A stretch of 33,460 nt of DNA from Hydrogenophaga sp. (GTDB lineage: Bacteria; Pseudomonadota; Gammaproteobacteria; Burkholderiales; Burkholderiaceae_C): the NCBI RefSeq assembly GCF_018780075.1, contig NZ_JADMKB010000113.1, positions 1 to 33,460 of the forward strand. The letters are read 5' to 3'. The notes beneath the pieces were generated by a model. It saw only the letters and a list, made by a program, of their open reading frames with translations, made no database searches and had not been told where the DNA came from. Each line of letters opens with the position of its first letter. Within the stretch, counting starts at the first letter, position 1. Of this stretch, positions 26,248 to 33,460 are shown piece after piece. The translations under genes were made by a program, and so were the position numbers.

Positions 26248-27702
26248 ATGAAACAGTTCCACAACTTCATCAACGGCGAATTCGTCGCCACCGCCAAGAC
26301 CTTCGAGAAGCGCAACCCGGCCACCGACGCCGTGATCGGCCAAGTGCACGAGGCCGGTCAGGCCGAGGTCGACGCGGCCGTGGCCGCTGGCCGCGCGGCG
26401 CTCAAGGGCGAGTGGGGGACGATGAGCGTGGTCAAGCGCTCCGAGCTGCTGCACGCGGTGGCCGACGAGATCAACCGCCGCTTCGACGATTTCCTCGCCG
26501 CCGAACTGGCCGACACCGGAAAGCCGCGTTCGCTGGCCTCGCACATCGACATTCCACGCGGCGCGGCCAACTTCAAGGTCTTTGCCGACATCGTCAAGAA
26601 CGTGCCGACCGAGAGCTTCCAGATGACCACGCCCGACGGCGGCACGGCCATCAGCTACGGCGTGCGCACACCGCTGGGCGTGGTCGGCGTGATCTGCCCC
26701 TGGAACCTGCCGCTGCTGCTGATGACCTGGAAGGTCGGCCCGGCCCTGGCCTGCGGCAACACCGTGATCGTCAAGCCCTCGGAAGAAACCCCAGCCACCG
26801 CGACCCTGCTGGGCGAGGTGATGAACGCGGTCGGCGTGCCCAAGGGCGTGTACCAGGTGCTGCACGGCTTTGGCCCCGGCTCGGCCGGTGAGTTCATCAC
26901 CCAGCACCCGGGCGTCAACGGCATCACCTTCACCGGTGAAACCCGCACCGGCGAAGCCATCATGGCCGCCGCTGCCAAGGGCGTGCGTCCGGTCTCGTTC
27001 GAGCTGGGTGGCAAGAACGCCGGCATCGTGTTCGCCGACGCCGACTTCGACAAGGCGGTGGCCGGCATCACGCGCAGCGCCTTCGAGAACTGCGGCCAGG
27101 TCTGCCTGGGCACCGAGCGCGTCTACGTGCAGCGCCCGATCTTCGACAAGTTCGTGGCCGCGCTGAAAGAAAAGGCCGAAGCCTTGAAGGTCGGCGGCCC
27201 CGACATGCCCGGCGTGGGCATCGGCCCGCTGATCTCGGCCGAACACAAACAGAAGGTGCTGGGCTACTACGCCAAGGCCAAGGCCGAGGGCGCGACCGTG
27301 GTCACCGGCGGCGGCGTGCCGGTCATGGACGGTGAATACGCCAACGGCCACTTCGTGTTGCCCACCATCTGGACCGGCCTGCCCGAGAGCGCCAGCGTGA
27401 TCCGCGAAGAGATCTTCGGCCCCTGCTGCCACATCGCGCCCTTCGACACCGAAGAAGAAGCCGTTGCGCTGGCCAACGCCACCGACTACGGCCTGGCCAC
27501 CACCGTGTGGACCCAGAACCTCGGCACCGCGCACCGCATGGCCGCCGCCATCGACGTGGGCCTGTGCTGGATCAACAGCTGGTTCCTGCGCGACCTGCGC
27601 ACCGCGTTTGGCGGCGCCAAGGCCTCGGGCATCGGCCGCGAAGGCGGCGTGCACTCGCTCGAGTTCTATACCGAACTCCGCAACGTCATGGTGAAGCTGT
27701 GA
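26248..27702 (+). CDS. dmpC: 2-hydroxymuconic semialdehyde dehydrogenase
   Basis: A 484-residue aldehyde dehydrogenase that oxidises the ring-fission product to 4-oxalocrotonate (the NAD+ branch). Catalytic residues are visible: N153 (PWNLP), E252 (FELGGKN) and C286 (CGQVCLG). The NAD fold has GFGPGSAGEFIT and FTGETRTG. The sequence matches DmpC/XylG throughout, including the C-terminal FGGAKASGIGREGGVHSLEFYTE. The substrate 2-hydroxymuconic semialdehyde follows from the operon. A 300-nt gap with a repeat and a hairpin separates it from dmpD. Confidence 0.96.
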   Translation: MKQFHNFINGEFVATAKTFEKRNPATDAVIGQVHEAGQAEVDAAVAAGRAALKGEWGTMSVVKRSELLHAVADEINRRFDDFLAAELADTGKPRSLASHIDIPRGAANFKVFADIVKNVPTESFQMTTPDGGTAISYGVRTPLGVVGVICPWNLPLLLMTWKVGPALACGNTVIVKPSEETPATATLLGEVMNAVGVPKGVYQVLHGFGPGSAGEFITQHPGVNGITFTGETRTGEAIMAAAAKGVRPVSFELGGKNAGIVFADADFDKAVAGITRSAFENCGQVCLGTERVYVQRPIFDKFVAALKEKAEALKVGGPDMPGVGIGPLISAEHKQKVLGYYAKAKAEGATVVTGGGVPVMDGEYANGHFVLPTIWTGLPESASVIREEIFGPCCHIAPFDTEEEAVALANATDYGLATTVWTQNLGTAHRMAAAIDVGLCWINSWFLRDLRTAFGGAKASGIGREGGVHSLEFYTELRNVMVKL

Positions 27703-27798
27703 ACTCCCCCCTGCGCCGCTGCGCGGCTTCCCCCCTCTCTGGCGCGCCTTCGGCGCTTGGAGGGGGGACGCAGCCTGTGGCCCGGCAAAGCCGGTTCC
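27703..27798. repeat. Hairpin repeat after dmpC
   Basis: The longest copy in the operon, starting right after the stop. The CCCCCC/GGGGGG outer arms enclose GCGCCTTCGGCGC (UUCG-capped), then comes GGCCCGGCAAAGCCGGTTCC as in the other two copies. Confidence 0.82.
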
Positions 27799-27877
27799 AC
27801 GGCTGCTCTGGGTGGAACTGCCATTCACGCCCACAGCGCGGGAATCGGGGTGGTCGACGCAGTGAAGTAAAGGAGGA

Positions 27878-27898
27878 GGTTTGCGCGCAGCGCAAACC
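27878..27898 (+). promoter_or_regulatory. Stable hairpin in the dmpC-dmpD gap
   Basis: GGTTTGCGC, GCA, GCGCAAACC form a perfect 9-bp stem. A very strong Shine-Dalgarno-like AGGAGGAGG lies at its 5' edge. It lies 104 nt before dmpD. There is no T run after it, so it is not a standard terminator; mRNA processing or protection is possible. Confidence 0.5.
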
Positions 27899-28002
27899 GG
27901 GGGACATGAACGGAGCCGACCGCCCCGGTTCTCGCGCCGCCCCGCCAACGAAGACACGCCACGACAGCAAACGAGAGAAAGCCAACGAGAAAGCAGCAAC
28001 CA

Positions 28003-28872
28003 ATGAATGCCCCTCACAACCCTGAAATTGCGCTGAGCGTCCGCACGGGCGCGTTCCACAGCAACGTGCACGACCTGGGCGCCTCGAAGCCCGGCCAGCC
28101 GCCCGTGCTGTTCATCCACGGCTCCGGCCCCGGCGTGAGCGCCTGGGCCAACTGGCGGCTCGCCATGCCGGTGATTGCACAGGAGCGCCGCGTCATCGCC
28201 CCCGACATGGTGGGCTTCGGCTACACCGACCGTCCGGCGGGCATCAACTATTCCATGGACACCTGGGTGCAGCAGGCACTCGATGTCATGGACGCGATGG
28301 GCGTCGAGAAAGCCGACGTGGTCGGCAACAGCTTTGGCGGTGCGCTCTCGCTGGCGCTCGCCATCCGCGCGCCGCAGCGCGTGCGTCGCCTGGTGCTGAT
28401 GGGTTCGGTCGGCGTGCCGTTCCCGATCACGCCGGGCCTCGACGCGGTGTGGGGCTACGAGCCCTCGCTCGCGACGATGAAGAAGCTGCTCGATGTCTTC
28501 GCCCACAGCCGCGCGCTGGTCACCGACGAGCTGGCCGAGCTGCGTTACCAGGCCAGCATCCGCCCCGGTTTTCAGGAGTCTTTCTCGGCCATGTTCCCGG
28601 CCCCGCGCCAGCGCTGGGTCGACGCCATGGCCAGCCCCGAAGCCGCCATCCGCGCGCTGCCGCACGAGACGCTGATCGTGCACGGCCGCGAAGACCAGGT
28701 GATCCCGCTGCAGACCTCGCTGACGCTGAGCCAGTGGATCCCCAACAGCCAGCTGCACGTGTTCGGCCACTGCGGCCACTGGACGCAGATCGAACACGCC
28801 GCACGCTTCGCGCAGCTGGTCACGAACTTTCTGGCCGAAGCGGACGCCCAGGCCGACAAGACCTCCACATAA
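28003..28872 (+). CDS. dmpD: 2-hydroxymuconic semialdehyde hydrolase
   Basis: A 289-residue alpha/beta hydrolase of the meta-cleavage C-C hydrolase family. The oxyanion loop HGSGPG (39-44), nucleophile S110 (GNSFGG), D231 (GREDQVIP) and H259 (GHCGHW) make up the triad. It splits the ring-fission product (best for ketones from 3-substituted catechols) to 2-hydroxypenta-2,4-dienoate plus a carboxylic acid. With dmpC it gives both branches of the pathway. Its start follows a poor ribosome site, after the repeat and hairpin of the 300-nt gap, which may lower its level relative to dmpC. Confidence 0.96.
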   Translation: MNAPHNPEIALSVRTGAFHSNVHDLGASKPGQPPVLFIHGSGPGVSAWANWRLAMPVIAQERRVIAPDMVGFGYTDRPAGINYSMDTWVQQALDVMDAMGVEKADVVGNSFGGALSLALAIRAPQRVRRLVLMGSVGVPFPITPGLDAVWGYEPSLATMKKLLDVFAHSRALVTDELAELRYQASIRPGFQESFSAMFPAPRQRWVDAMASPEAAIRALPHETLIVHGREDQVIPLQTSLTLSQWIPNSQLHVFGHCGHWTQIEHAARFAQLVTNFLAEADAQADKTST

Positions 28873-28885
28873 ACCACCGACACCC

Positions 28886-29662
28886 ATGATCTCCATCGAA
28901 ACCCTCGGCGACGAGCTGTACACCGCCCTGCGCGACCGGCAGGTCGTCGACCCGCTCTCGACCCGCTTCCCCGACATCAGCATCGAGCAGGCCTACCGCA
29001 TCCAGGAGCGCATGCTGCAGCGCCGCCTGCAGGACGGCGAACGCATCGTCGGCAAGAAGATCGGCGTGACCTCCGCCGCCGTGATGAACATGCTGGGCGT
29101 GCACCAGCCCGACTTCGGCTACCTGACCGACGCGATGATCGTCAACCAGGGCGAGGCCATCGACATCTCGACGCTGATCCAGCCCAAGGCCGAGGGCGAG
29201 ATCGCCTTCCTGCTCAAGCGCGACCTGATGGGACCGGGCGTGGGCGTGTCCGACGTGCTGGCCGCGACCGAGTGCGTGATGCCCTGCTTCGAGATCGTCG
29301 ATTCGCGCATCCGCGACTGGAAGATCAAGATCACCGACACCGTGGCCGACAACGCGTCGTGCGGCGTGTTCGTGCTGGGTGACCGCGCGGTCAGCCCGCT
29401 CGCGCTGGACCTGCAGACCTGCGGCATGGTGCTGGAGAAAAACGGCGAGGTCGTCGCCACCGGCGCCGGCGCCGCGGCCCTGGGCTCGCCGCTGAACGCG
29501 GTGGCCTGGCTGGCCAACACCATGGGCCGCCTGGGCATCGGCCTGAAGGCCGGCGACGTGATCCTCTCGGGCGCGCTCGCCGCCATGTTCCCGGCCCAGA
29601 AGGGCGACCACTTCCGTGTGTCGATTGGCGGACTGGGCGAGTGCTCGGTGCGTTTCAACTGA
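28886..29662 (+). CDS. dmpE: 2-oxopent-4-enoate (2-hydroxypentadienoate) hydratase
   Basis: A 258-residue member of the hydratase/decarboxylase (fumarylacetoacetase-fold) family. The family motif VGKKIGVTSAAVMNMLGVHQPDFG is present; acidic metal ligands lie in EGEIAFLLKRD and the conserved FEIVDSRIRDW and DNASCG follow. DmpE/MhpD adds water to 2-hydroxypenta-2,4-dienoate, yielding 4-hydroxy-2-oxovalerate. DmpE forms a complex with DmpH in Pseudomonas. It is placed 13 nt after dmpD and 17 nt before dmpH. I assign E rather than H by the MhpD-like GKKIGVTS start. Confidence 0.92.
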   Translation: MISIETLGDELYTALRDRQVVDPLSTRFPDISIEQAYRIQERMLQRRLQDGERIVGKKIGVTSAAVMNMLGVHQPDFGYLTDAMIVNQGEAIDISTLIQPKAEGEIAFLLKRDLMGPGVGVSDVLAATECVMPCFEIVDSRIRDWKIKITDTVADNASCGVFVLGDRAVSPLALDLQTCGMVLEKNGEVVATGAGAAALGSPLNAVAWLANTMGRLGIGLKAGDVILSGALAAMFPAQKGDHFRVSIGGLGECSVRFN

Positions 29663-29679
29663 TCCGCGGAGCACACACC

Positions 29680-30468
29680 ATGAACCTCGACAAAGCCACC
29701 ATCGACGCCCTGGCCGAACGCCTGGAGAACTGCCAGCTGCAGGCGCAGGACACCACCAAGATCACCGACGACTACCCGGACATGGACTGGGAAGACGCCT
29801 ACGCGATCCAGGCCACGATCCTCGCGCGCAAGCAGGCGCGCGGCCTCAGGCTCGCGGGCCTCAAGGCCGGCCTGACCTCGTTCGCCAAGATGAAGCAGAT
29901 GGGCGTGAGTTCGCCCGTGTTCGGCTGGATGACCGACGACTACGCCGTGCCGCACGGCGGCGAAGTGAAGACCAGCGAACTGATCCACCCCAAGGTCGAG
30001 CCCGAGATCGCCTTCGTGCTCAAGAAGCCGCTGCGCGGCCCCGGCTGCCACATCGGCACCGTGCTGGCCGCGACCGACTTCGTGCTGCCCGGCATCGAGG
30101 TGATCGACAGCCGCTACCGCGACTTCAAGTTCGACCTCAAGAGCGTGATCGCCGACAACACCTCGGCCGCGCGCTTCGTGGTCGGCGGCCAGCCCATGAA
30201 GGTCGACGGCCAGGACCTGCGCACCGTCGGCATCGTGATGGAGAAGAACGGTCAGCCAGTGGCGTTTGGCGCCGGCGCCGCCGTGCTCGGCCACCCGGCC
30301 ACCGCCATCGCCATGCTCGCCAACCACCTGGGCGCGCGCGGCGAAGAGATTCCCGCCGGCACGCTGATCCTGTCCGGCGGCATCACCGAAGCGGTATCCG
30401 TCACCGCGGGCGACTCCGTGACCCTGAAGGTCCAGGGCATGGGCAGCACCGGCCTGCGCTTCGTTTGA
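29680..30468 (+). CDS. dmpH: 4-oxalocrotonate decarboxylase
   Basis: A 262-residue paralogue of dmpE. It has [27 protein letters not shown], metal ligands in [12 protein letters not shown], and [28 protein letters not shown], all typical for DmpH/XylI. It decarboxylates 2-oxo-3-hexenedioate (from the tautomerase) to 2-hydroxypentadienoate and works in complex with the hydratase. In the CF600 dmp operon H follows G; here it sits directly after E. The ATG at 29680 follows CGCGGAGCACACACC. Confidence 0.93.
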   Translation: MNLDKATIDALAERLENCQLQAQDTTKITDDYPDMDWEDAYAIQATILARKQARGLRLAGLKAGLTSFAKMKQMGVSSPVFGWMTDDYAVPHGGEVKTSELIHPKVEPEIAFVLKKPLRGPGCHIGTVLAATDFVLPGIEVIDSRYRDFKFDLKSVIADNTSAARFVVGGQPMKVDGQDLRTVGIVMEKNGQPVAFGAGAAVLGHPATAIAMLANHLGARGEEIPAGTLILSGGITEAVSVTAGDSVTLKVQGMGSTGLRFV

Positions 30469-30487
30469 GATTCAGAAAAGGAAACCC

Positions 30488-31402
30488 ATGAGCAAGAAAA
30501 TCAAGTGCGCCCTCATCGGGCCGGGCAACATCGGCACCGACCTGCTGGCCAAGCTGCAGCGCAGCCCTGTCCTTGAACCCGTCTGGATGGTCGGCATCGA
30601 CCCCAACTCCGACGGCCTCAAGCGCGCCAAGGAGATGGGCATCAAGACCACCGCCGACGGCGTGGACGGCCTGATCCCGCACATGAAGGCCGACGGTGTG
30701 CAGATCGTGTTCGACGCCACCAGCGCCTACGTGCACGCCGAGAACTCGCGCAAGGTCAATCAACAGGGCGCGATGATGATCGACCTCACGCCCGCGGCCA
30801 TCGGCCCCTTCTGCGTGCCACCGGTCAACCTCAAGCAGCACGTCGGCCAGCGCGAGATGAACGTGAACATGGTCACCTGCGGCGGCCAAGCCACCATCCC
30901 CATGGTCTACGCGGTCAGCCGCGTTCAGCCCGTGGCCTACGGCGAGATCGTCGCCACCGTGTCGAGCAAGTCGGTCGGCCCCGGCACCCGCAAGAACATC
31001 GACGAGTTCACCCGCACCACGGCCGGTGCGGTCGAGAAGGTCGGCGGCGCCAAGAAGGGCAAGGCCATCATCGTGATCAACCCGGCCGAGCCGCCGCTGA
31101 TCATGCGCGACACGGTGCACTGCCTGACCGAAGGCACGCCCGACCAGGCCGCGATCACGAAGTCGATCCACGACATGATCAAAGAGGTGCAGAAGTACGT
31201 GCCGGGCTACAAGCTGGTCAACGGCCCGGTTTTCGACGGCAACCGCGTCTCGGTCTTCATGGAGGTCGAAGGCCTGGGCGACTACCTGCCCAAGTACGCC
31301 GGCAACCTGGACATCATGACCGCCGCCGCCGCGCGCACCGCCGAGATGTTTGCCGAAGAAATTCTGAAGGGCGAGCTCGTGCTCGAACCCGTCGCCGCCT
31401 GA
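30488..31402 (+). CDS. dmpF: Acetaldehyde dehydrogenase (acylating)
   Basis: A 304-residue CoA-acylating dehydrogenase that converts acetaldehyde, NAD+ and CoA to acetyl-CoA. The dinucleotide motif [10 protein letters not shown] (11-20) and the catalytic C131 ([12 protein letters not shown]) are present. It forms a channelled complex with DmpG, which hands over the aldehyde. GAAAAGGAAACCC precedes the start, and it lies 14 nt before dmpG. The length matches DmpF/BphJ. Confidence 0.97.
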   Translation: MSKKIKCALIGPGNIGTDLLAKLQRSPVLEPVWMVGIDPNSDGLKRAKEMGIKTTADGVDGLIPHMKADGVQIVFDATSAYVHAENSRKVNQQGAMMIDLTPAAIGPFCVPPVNLKQHVGQREMNVNMVTCGGQATIPMVYAVSRVQPVAYGEIVATVSSKSVGPGTRKNIDEFTRTTAGAVEKVGGAKKGKAIIVINPAEPPLIMRDTVHCLTEGTPDQAAITKSIHDMIKEVQKYVPGYKLVNGPVFDGNRVSVFMEVEGLGDYLPKYAGNLDIMTAAAARTAEMFAEEILKGELVLEPVAA

Positions 31403-31416
31403 TCCGGAGCACCACC

Positions 31417-32463
31417 ATGAGCCAGAAAAAAATCACCCTGCACGACATGACCCTGCGCGACGGGATGCACCCCAAGCGCCACCTGATGACGCTCGACCAG
31501 ATGAAGAGCATCGCCTGCGGCCTCGACGCCGCCGGTGTGCCGCTGATCGAAGTCACGCACGGCGACGGCCTGGGCGGCTCCAGCGTCAACTACGGCTTCC
31601 CGGCCCACACCGACGAGGAGTACCTGGGCACCGTGATCCCGCTGATGAAGCAGGCCAAGGTGTCCGCGTTGCTGCTGCCCGGCATCGGCACCGTCGACCA
31701 CCTGAAGATGGCGCACGGCCTGGGCGTGCACACCATCCGCGTCGCCACGCACTGCACCGAGGCCGACGTCAGCGAGCAGCACATCACCTACGCGCGCAAG
31801 CTCGACATGGACGTGGTCGGCTTCCTGATGATGGCGCACATGAACAGCCCCGAAGGTCTGGTCAAGCAGGCCAAGCTGATGGAAAGCTACGGCGCCAACT
31901 GCATCTACGTCACCGACTCGGCCGGCTACATGCTGCCCGCCGACGTGAAGGCCCGCCTGCAGGCGGTGCGCGATGCGCTAAATCCTGAAACCGAGCTGGG
32001 CTTCCATGGCCACCACAACCTGGCCATGGGCATCGCCAACTCGGTCGCCGCCATCGAATGCGGCGCCACGCGCATCGACGCCGCCGCCGCCGGCCTGGGC
32101 GCGGGCGCGGGCAACACGCCGATGGAAGTGCTGGTCGCCGTGCTCGACCGCATGGGCCCGAGCCTTGGAGTAACCACCGGCGTCGACGTCTGGAAGATCC
32201 AGGACGTGGCCGAAGACCTGGTGGTGCCGATCATGGACTTCCCGATCCGCATCGACCGCGACGCGCTCACCCTCGGCTACGCCGGCGTCTACGGCAGCTT
32301 CCTGCTGTTCGCCAAGCGCGCGGCGGTGAAGTACGGCATTCCGGCGCGCGACATCCTGGTCGAGCTGGGCCGCCGCAAGATGGTCGGCGGGCAGGAAGAC
32401 ATGATCGAAGACACCGCCATGACCATGGCGCGCGAGCGCGGCCTGCTGCGCGCGGCCGCCTGA
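31417..32463 (+). CDS. dmpG: 4-hydroxy-2-oxovalerate aldolase
   Basis: A 348-residue class II pyruvate aldolase of the HMGL-like TIM barrel family. The opening [15 protein letters not shown] carries R14, D15 (metal) and H18 (base), and H198 and H200 in GFHGHHN complete the Mn2+ site. The C-terminal helical domain (about 290-348) contacts DmpF. It cleaves 4-hydroxy-2-oxovalerate to pyruvate and acetaldehyde. It is followed 10 nt later by dmpI. Confidence 0.97.
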   Translation: MSQKKITLHDMTLRDGMHPKRHLMTLDQMKSIACGLDAAGVPLIEVTHGDGLGGSSVNYGFPAHTDEEYLGTVIPLMKQAKVSALLLPGIGTVDHLKMAHGLGVHTIRVATHCTEADVSEQHITYARKLDMDVVGFLMMAHMNSPEGLVKQAKLMESYGANCIYVTDSAGYMLPADVKARLQAVRDALNPETELGFHGHHNLAMGIANSVAAIECGATRIDAAAAGLGAGAGNTPMEVLVAVLDRMGPSLGVTTGVDVWKIQDVAEDLVVPIMDFPIRIDRDALTLGYAGVYGSFLLFAKRAAVKYGIPARDILVELGRRKMVGGQEDMIEDTAMTMARERGLLRAAA

Positions 32464-32473
32464 AGGAGACCCC

Positions 32474-32665
32474 ATGCCATTCGCACAGATCTACATGCTC
32501 GAAGGCCGCACGCCCGAGCAGAAGAAGGCCGTGATCGAGAAGGTCACCGCTGCCCTGCAGGAAGCGGTGGGGGCACCCAAGGAAGCGATCCGCGTCTGGA
32601 TCCACGAGATGCCCAAGGAGAACTGGGGCATCGCCGGGGTCTCGGCGAAAGACTTGGGGCGCTGA
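32474..32665 (+). CDS. dmpI: 4-oxalocrotonate tautomerase
   Basis: A 63-residue protein, like the 62-residue family after removal of Met1. Mature P1 is the catalytic base (MPFAQIYMLEG), and the arginines at 11 and 39 (counted after Met removal), in EGRTPEQK and AIRVWIHEM, are preserved. NWGIAGVSAKDL is the expected C-terminus. The hexamer converts 2-hydroxymuconate to 2-oxo-3-hexenedioate in the dehydrogenase branch. AAGGAGACCCC gives it a strong ribosome site. Confidence 0.95.
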   Translation: MPFAQIYMLEGRTPEQKKAVIEKVTAALQEAVGAPKEAIRVWIHEMPKENWGIAGVSAKDLGR

Positions 32666-32704
32666 CCCGCCCGGCGCCCTCCAGCGCGACGCAGTGCCAG
32701 CGCC

Positions 32705-33460
32705 ATGACCCCACCGCCCACCGTGGCCCAGGCCGCCGAACGCATCTGGTCGGCGCGCCAGGCCGGCCGCACGCTCGACGCCGACGCCACCATCGGCACA
32801 CCCGACCTCGCCACCGCCTACGCCATCCAGCGCGCGCTGCTCGCCCTGCGCCTGGCCGCGGGCGAGCGCGTGGTCGGCTGGAAGCTGGGCTACACCTCCG
32901 AGGTGATGCGCCACCAGATGGGCATCGACCGGCCCAACATCGGGCCGCTGACCGACCGGATGCTGCTCGCCTCGGGCGACGCGGTGCACGAGCGCCTGGT
33001 GCAACCGCGCGTGGAACCCGAGATCGGGTTGCGCCTGAAGACCGCCCTCGACGCGCGGCGCGCGCCCGTCGACCGCCACAGCGTGGCCACCGCCGTGGAA
33101 GGCGCGTACGCCTGCCTCGAAGTCGTGCACTCCACCTGGACCGGCTACCGCTTCAACCTGGAGCAGAACACCGCCGACAACTCGTCCGCCGGCCAGGTCG
33201 TCGTCGGGCCGCGCCTGCCCGTGACCGACCTGATGGCGCTCGACACCGTGGCGGTGCGCCTGAGCGACGGCAGCGACAACACGCTGGGTCAGGGCGTGGG
33301 CGCCGACGCCGACGGCCACCCGCTGGACGCGGTGGCACGGCTGGCGCGGGAGCTGGCCGCGAACGATCAGCGCCTGGAGGCGGGTGATCTGGTGATCACG
33401 GGGGGGTTGACGGCGGCTTGTGCGCTGGAGGTGGGTGGGCGGCTGTCGGCGGTGTTTTCC
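32705..33460 (+). CDS. Third hydratase/decarboxylase paralogue (3' end outside window)
   Basis: An open frame from ATG 32705 runs to the window edge, giving 252 residues with no stop; about ten more are expected. It begins MTPPPTVAQAAERIWSARQAG. It carries the family features VVGWKLGYTSEVMRHQMGIDRPNIGPLTD, metal ligands in RVEPEIGLRLK, and LEVVHSTWTGYRF with NTADNSSAG. This makes it homologous to DmpE and DmpH, but it differs from both (GWKLGYTS; RVEPEIG). It lies 39 nt after dmpI on the same strand, so it is probably operon-borne. Hydratase or decarboxylase for a related oxo acid is likely; the choice cannot be made. No good ribosome site is seen before its ATG. Confidence 0.85.
   Translation, partial: MTPPPTVAQAAERIWSARQAGRTLDADATIGTPDLATAYAIQRALLALRLAAGERVVGWKLGYTSEVMRHQMGIDRPNIGPLTDRMLLASGDAVHERLVQPRVEPEIGLRLKTALDARRAPVDRHSVATAVEGAYACLEVVHSTWTGYRFNLEQNTADNSSAGQVVVGPRLPVTDLMALDTVAVRLSDGSDNTLGQGVGADADGHPLDAVARLARELAANDQRLEAGDLVITGGLTAACALEVGGRLSAVFS

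Noticed and set aside
21133..27798. CRISPR array or transposon scars for the spaced repeats
   Set aside because: The copies are kilobases apart, differ in length and carry internal hairpins at gene ends. This fits interspersed extragenic repeats, not CRISPR.
27906..28025. 39-codon frame with AGGAGGAGG upstream as a real gene
   Set aside because: The product is polar and low complexity and the ribosome-like site is too far (over 25 nt) from its ATG. Kept only as a possible regulatory point, not annotated as a gene.
26239..28983. 914-codon minus-strand open frame opposite dmpC and dmpD
   Set aside because: Both plus-strand genes are certain from catalytic motifs, and the antisense frame shows low-complexity His/Gly/Val composition typical of a shadow.

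Overview
The window is one contiguous GC-rich stretch of a betaproteobacterial chromosome. The start is an rpsL gene of Burkholderiales type. The overall gene content and the short hairpin repeats scattered at gene ends suggest the family Comamonadaceae (for example Hydrogenophaga or Acidovorax relatives). The genus is an inference; no rRNA or tRNA is present to confirm it.

Positions 1-8000 are housekeeping. They hold the 5' part of rpsL with its promoter, a D-alanyl-D-alanine carboxypeptidase, an alpha/beta hydrolase, a thioredoxin-like [2Fe-2S] ferredoxin, a VanZ-like membrane protein and a HemJ-like protein. A possible small RNA with a strong terminator follows, then a degenerate kinase/receiver protein, hemB and a CorA-type transporter. 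Positions 8000-13100 carry a four-gene minus-strand set (DsbA-family isomerase, dienelactone hydrolase, amidohydrolase, glutathione transferase). It is divergent from SDR, MaoC and MarC genes. Positions 13100-17500 hold a lone TRAP binding protein, a Rieske oxygenase, a LuxR-type regulator and a GntR-type regulator, all on the minus strand.

The core of the window is 17583-33460, a phenol (methylphenol) catabolic locus. A DmpR/XylR-class sigma-54 activator faces away from a large plus-strand operon. The intergenic region holds a perfect XylR-type upstream activating palindrome and a good -24/-12 promoter. The operon encodes the six-component phenol hydroxylase (dmpKLMNOP), a chloroplast-type ferredoxin (dmpQ) and catechol 2,3-dioxygenase (dmpB). 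After these come a GlcG/HbpS-like gene, both branches of the meta-cleavage lower pathway (dmpC, D, E, H, F, G, I) and a third hydratase/decarboxylase paralogue cut by the window end. Together they would convert phenol to catechol, then to 2-hydroxymuconic semialdehyde, and finally to pyruvate and acetyl-CoA.

The pathway itself is well described. The less ordinary points are these: hairpin repeats directly after three stop codons inside the operon; a related repeat read in frame inside an amidohydrolase and another forming the 3' end of a MaoC gene; a possible anti-Shine-Dalgarno sRNA; unexplained paired sequence elements in the divergent control region; and the extra hydratase paralogue. I did not find evidence for a wholly new system.
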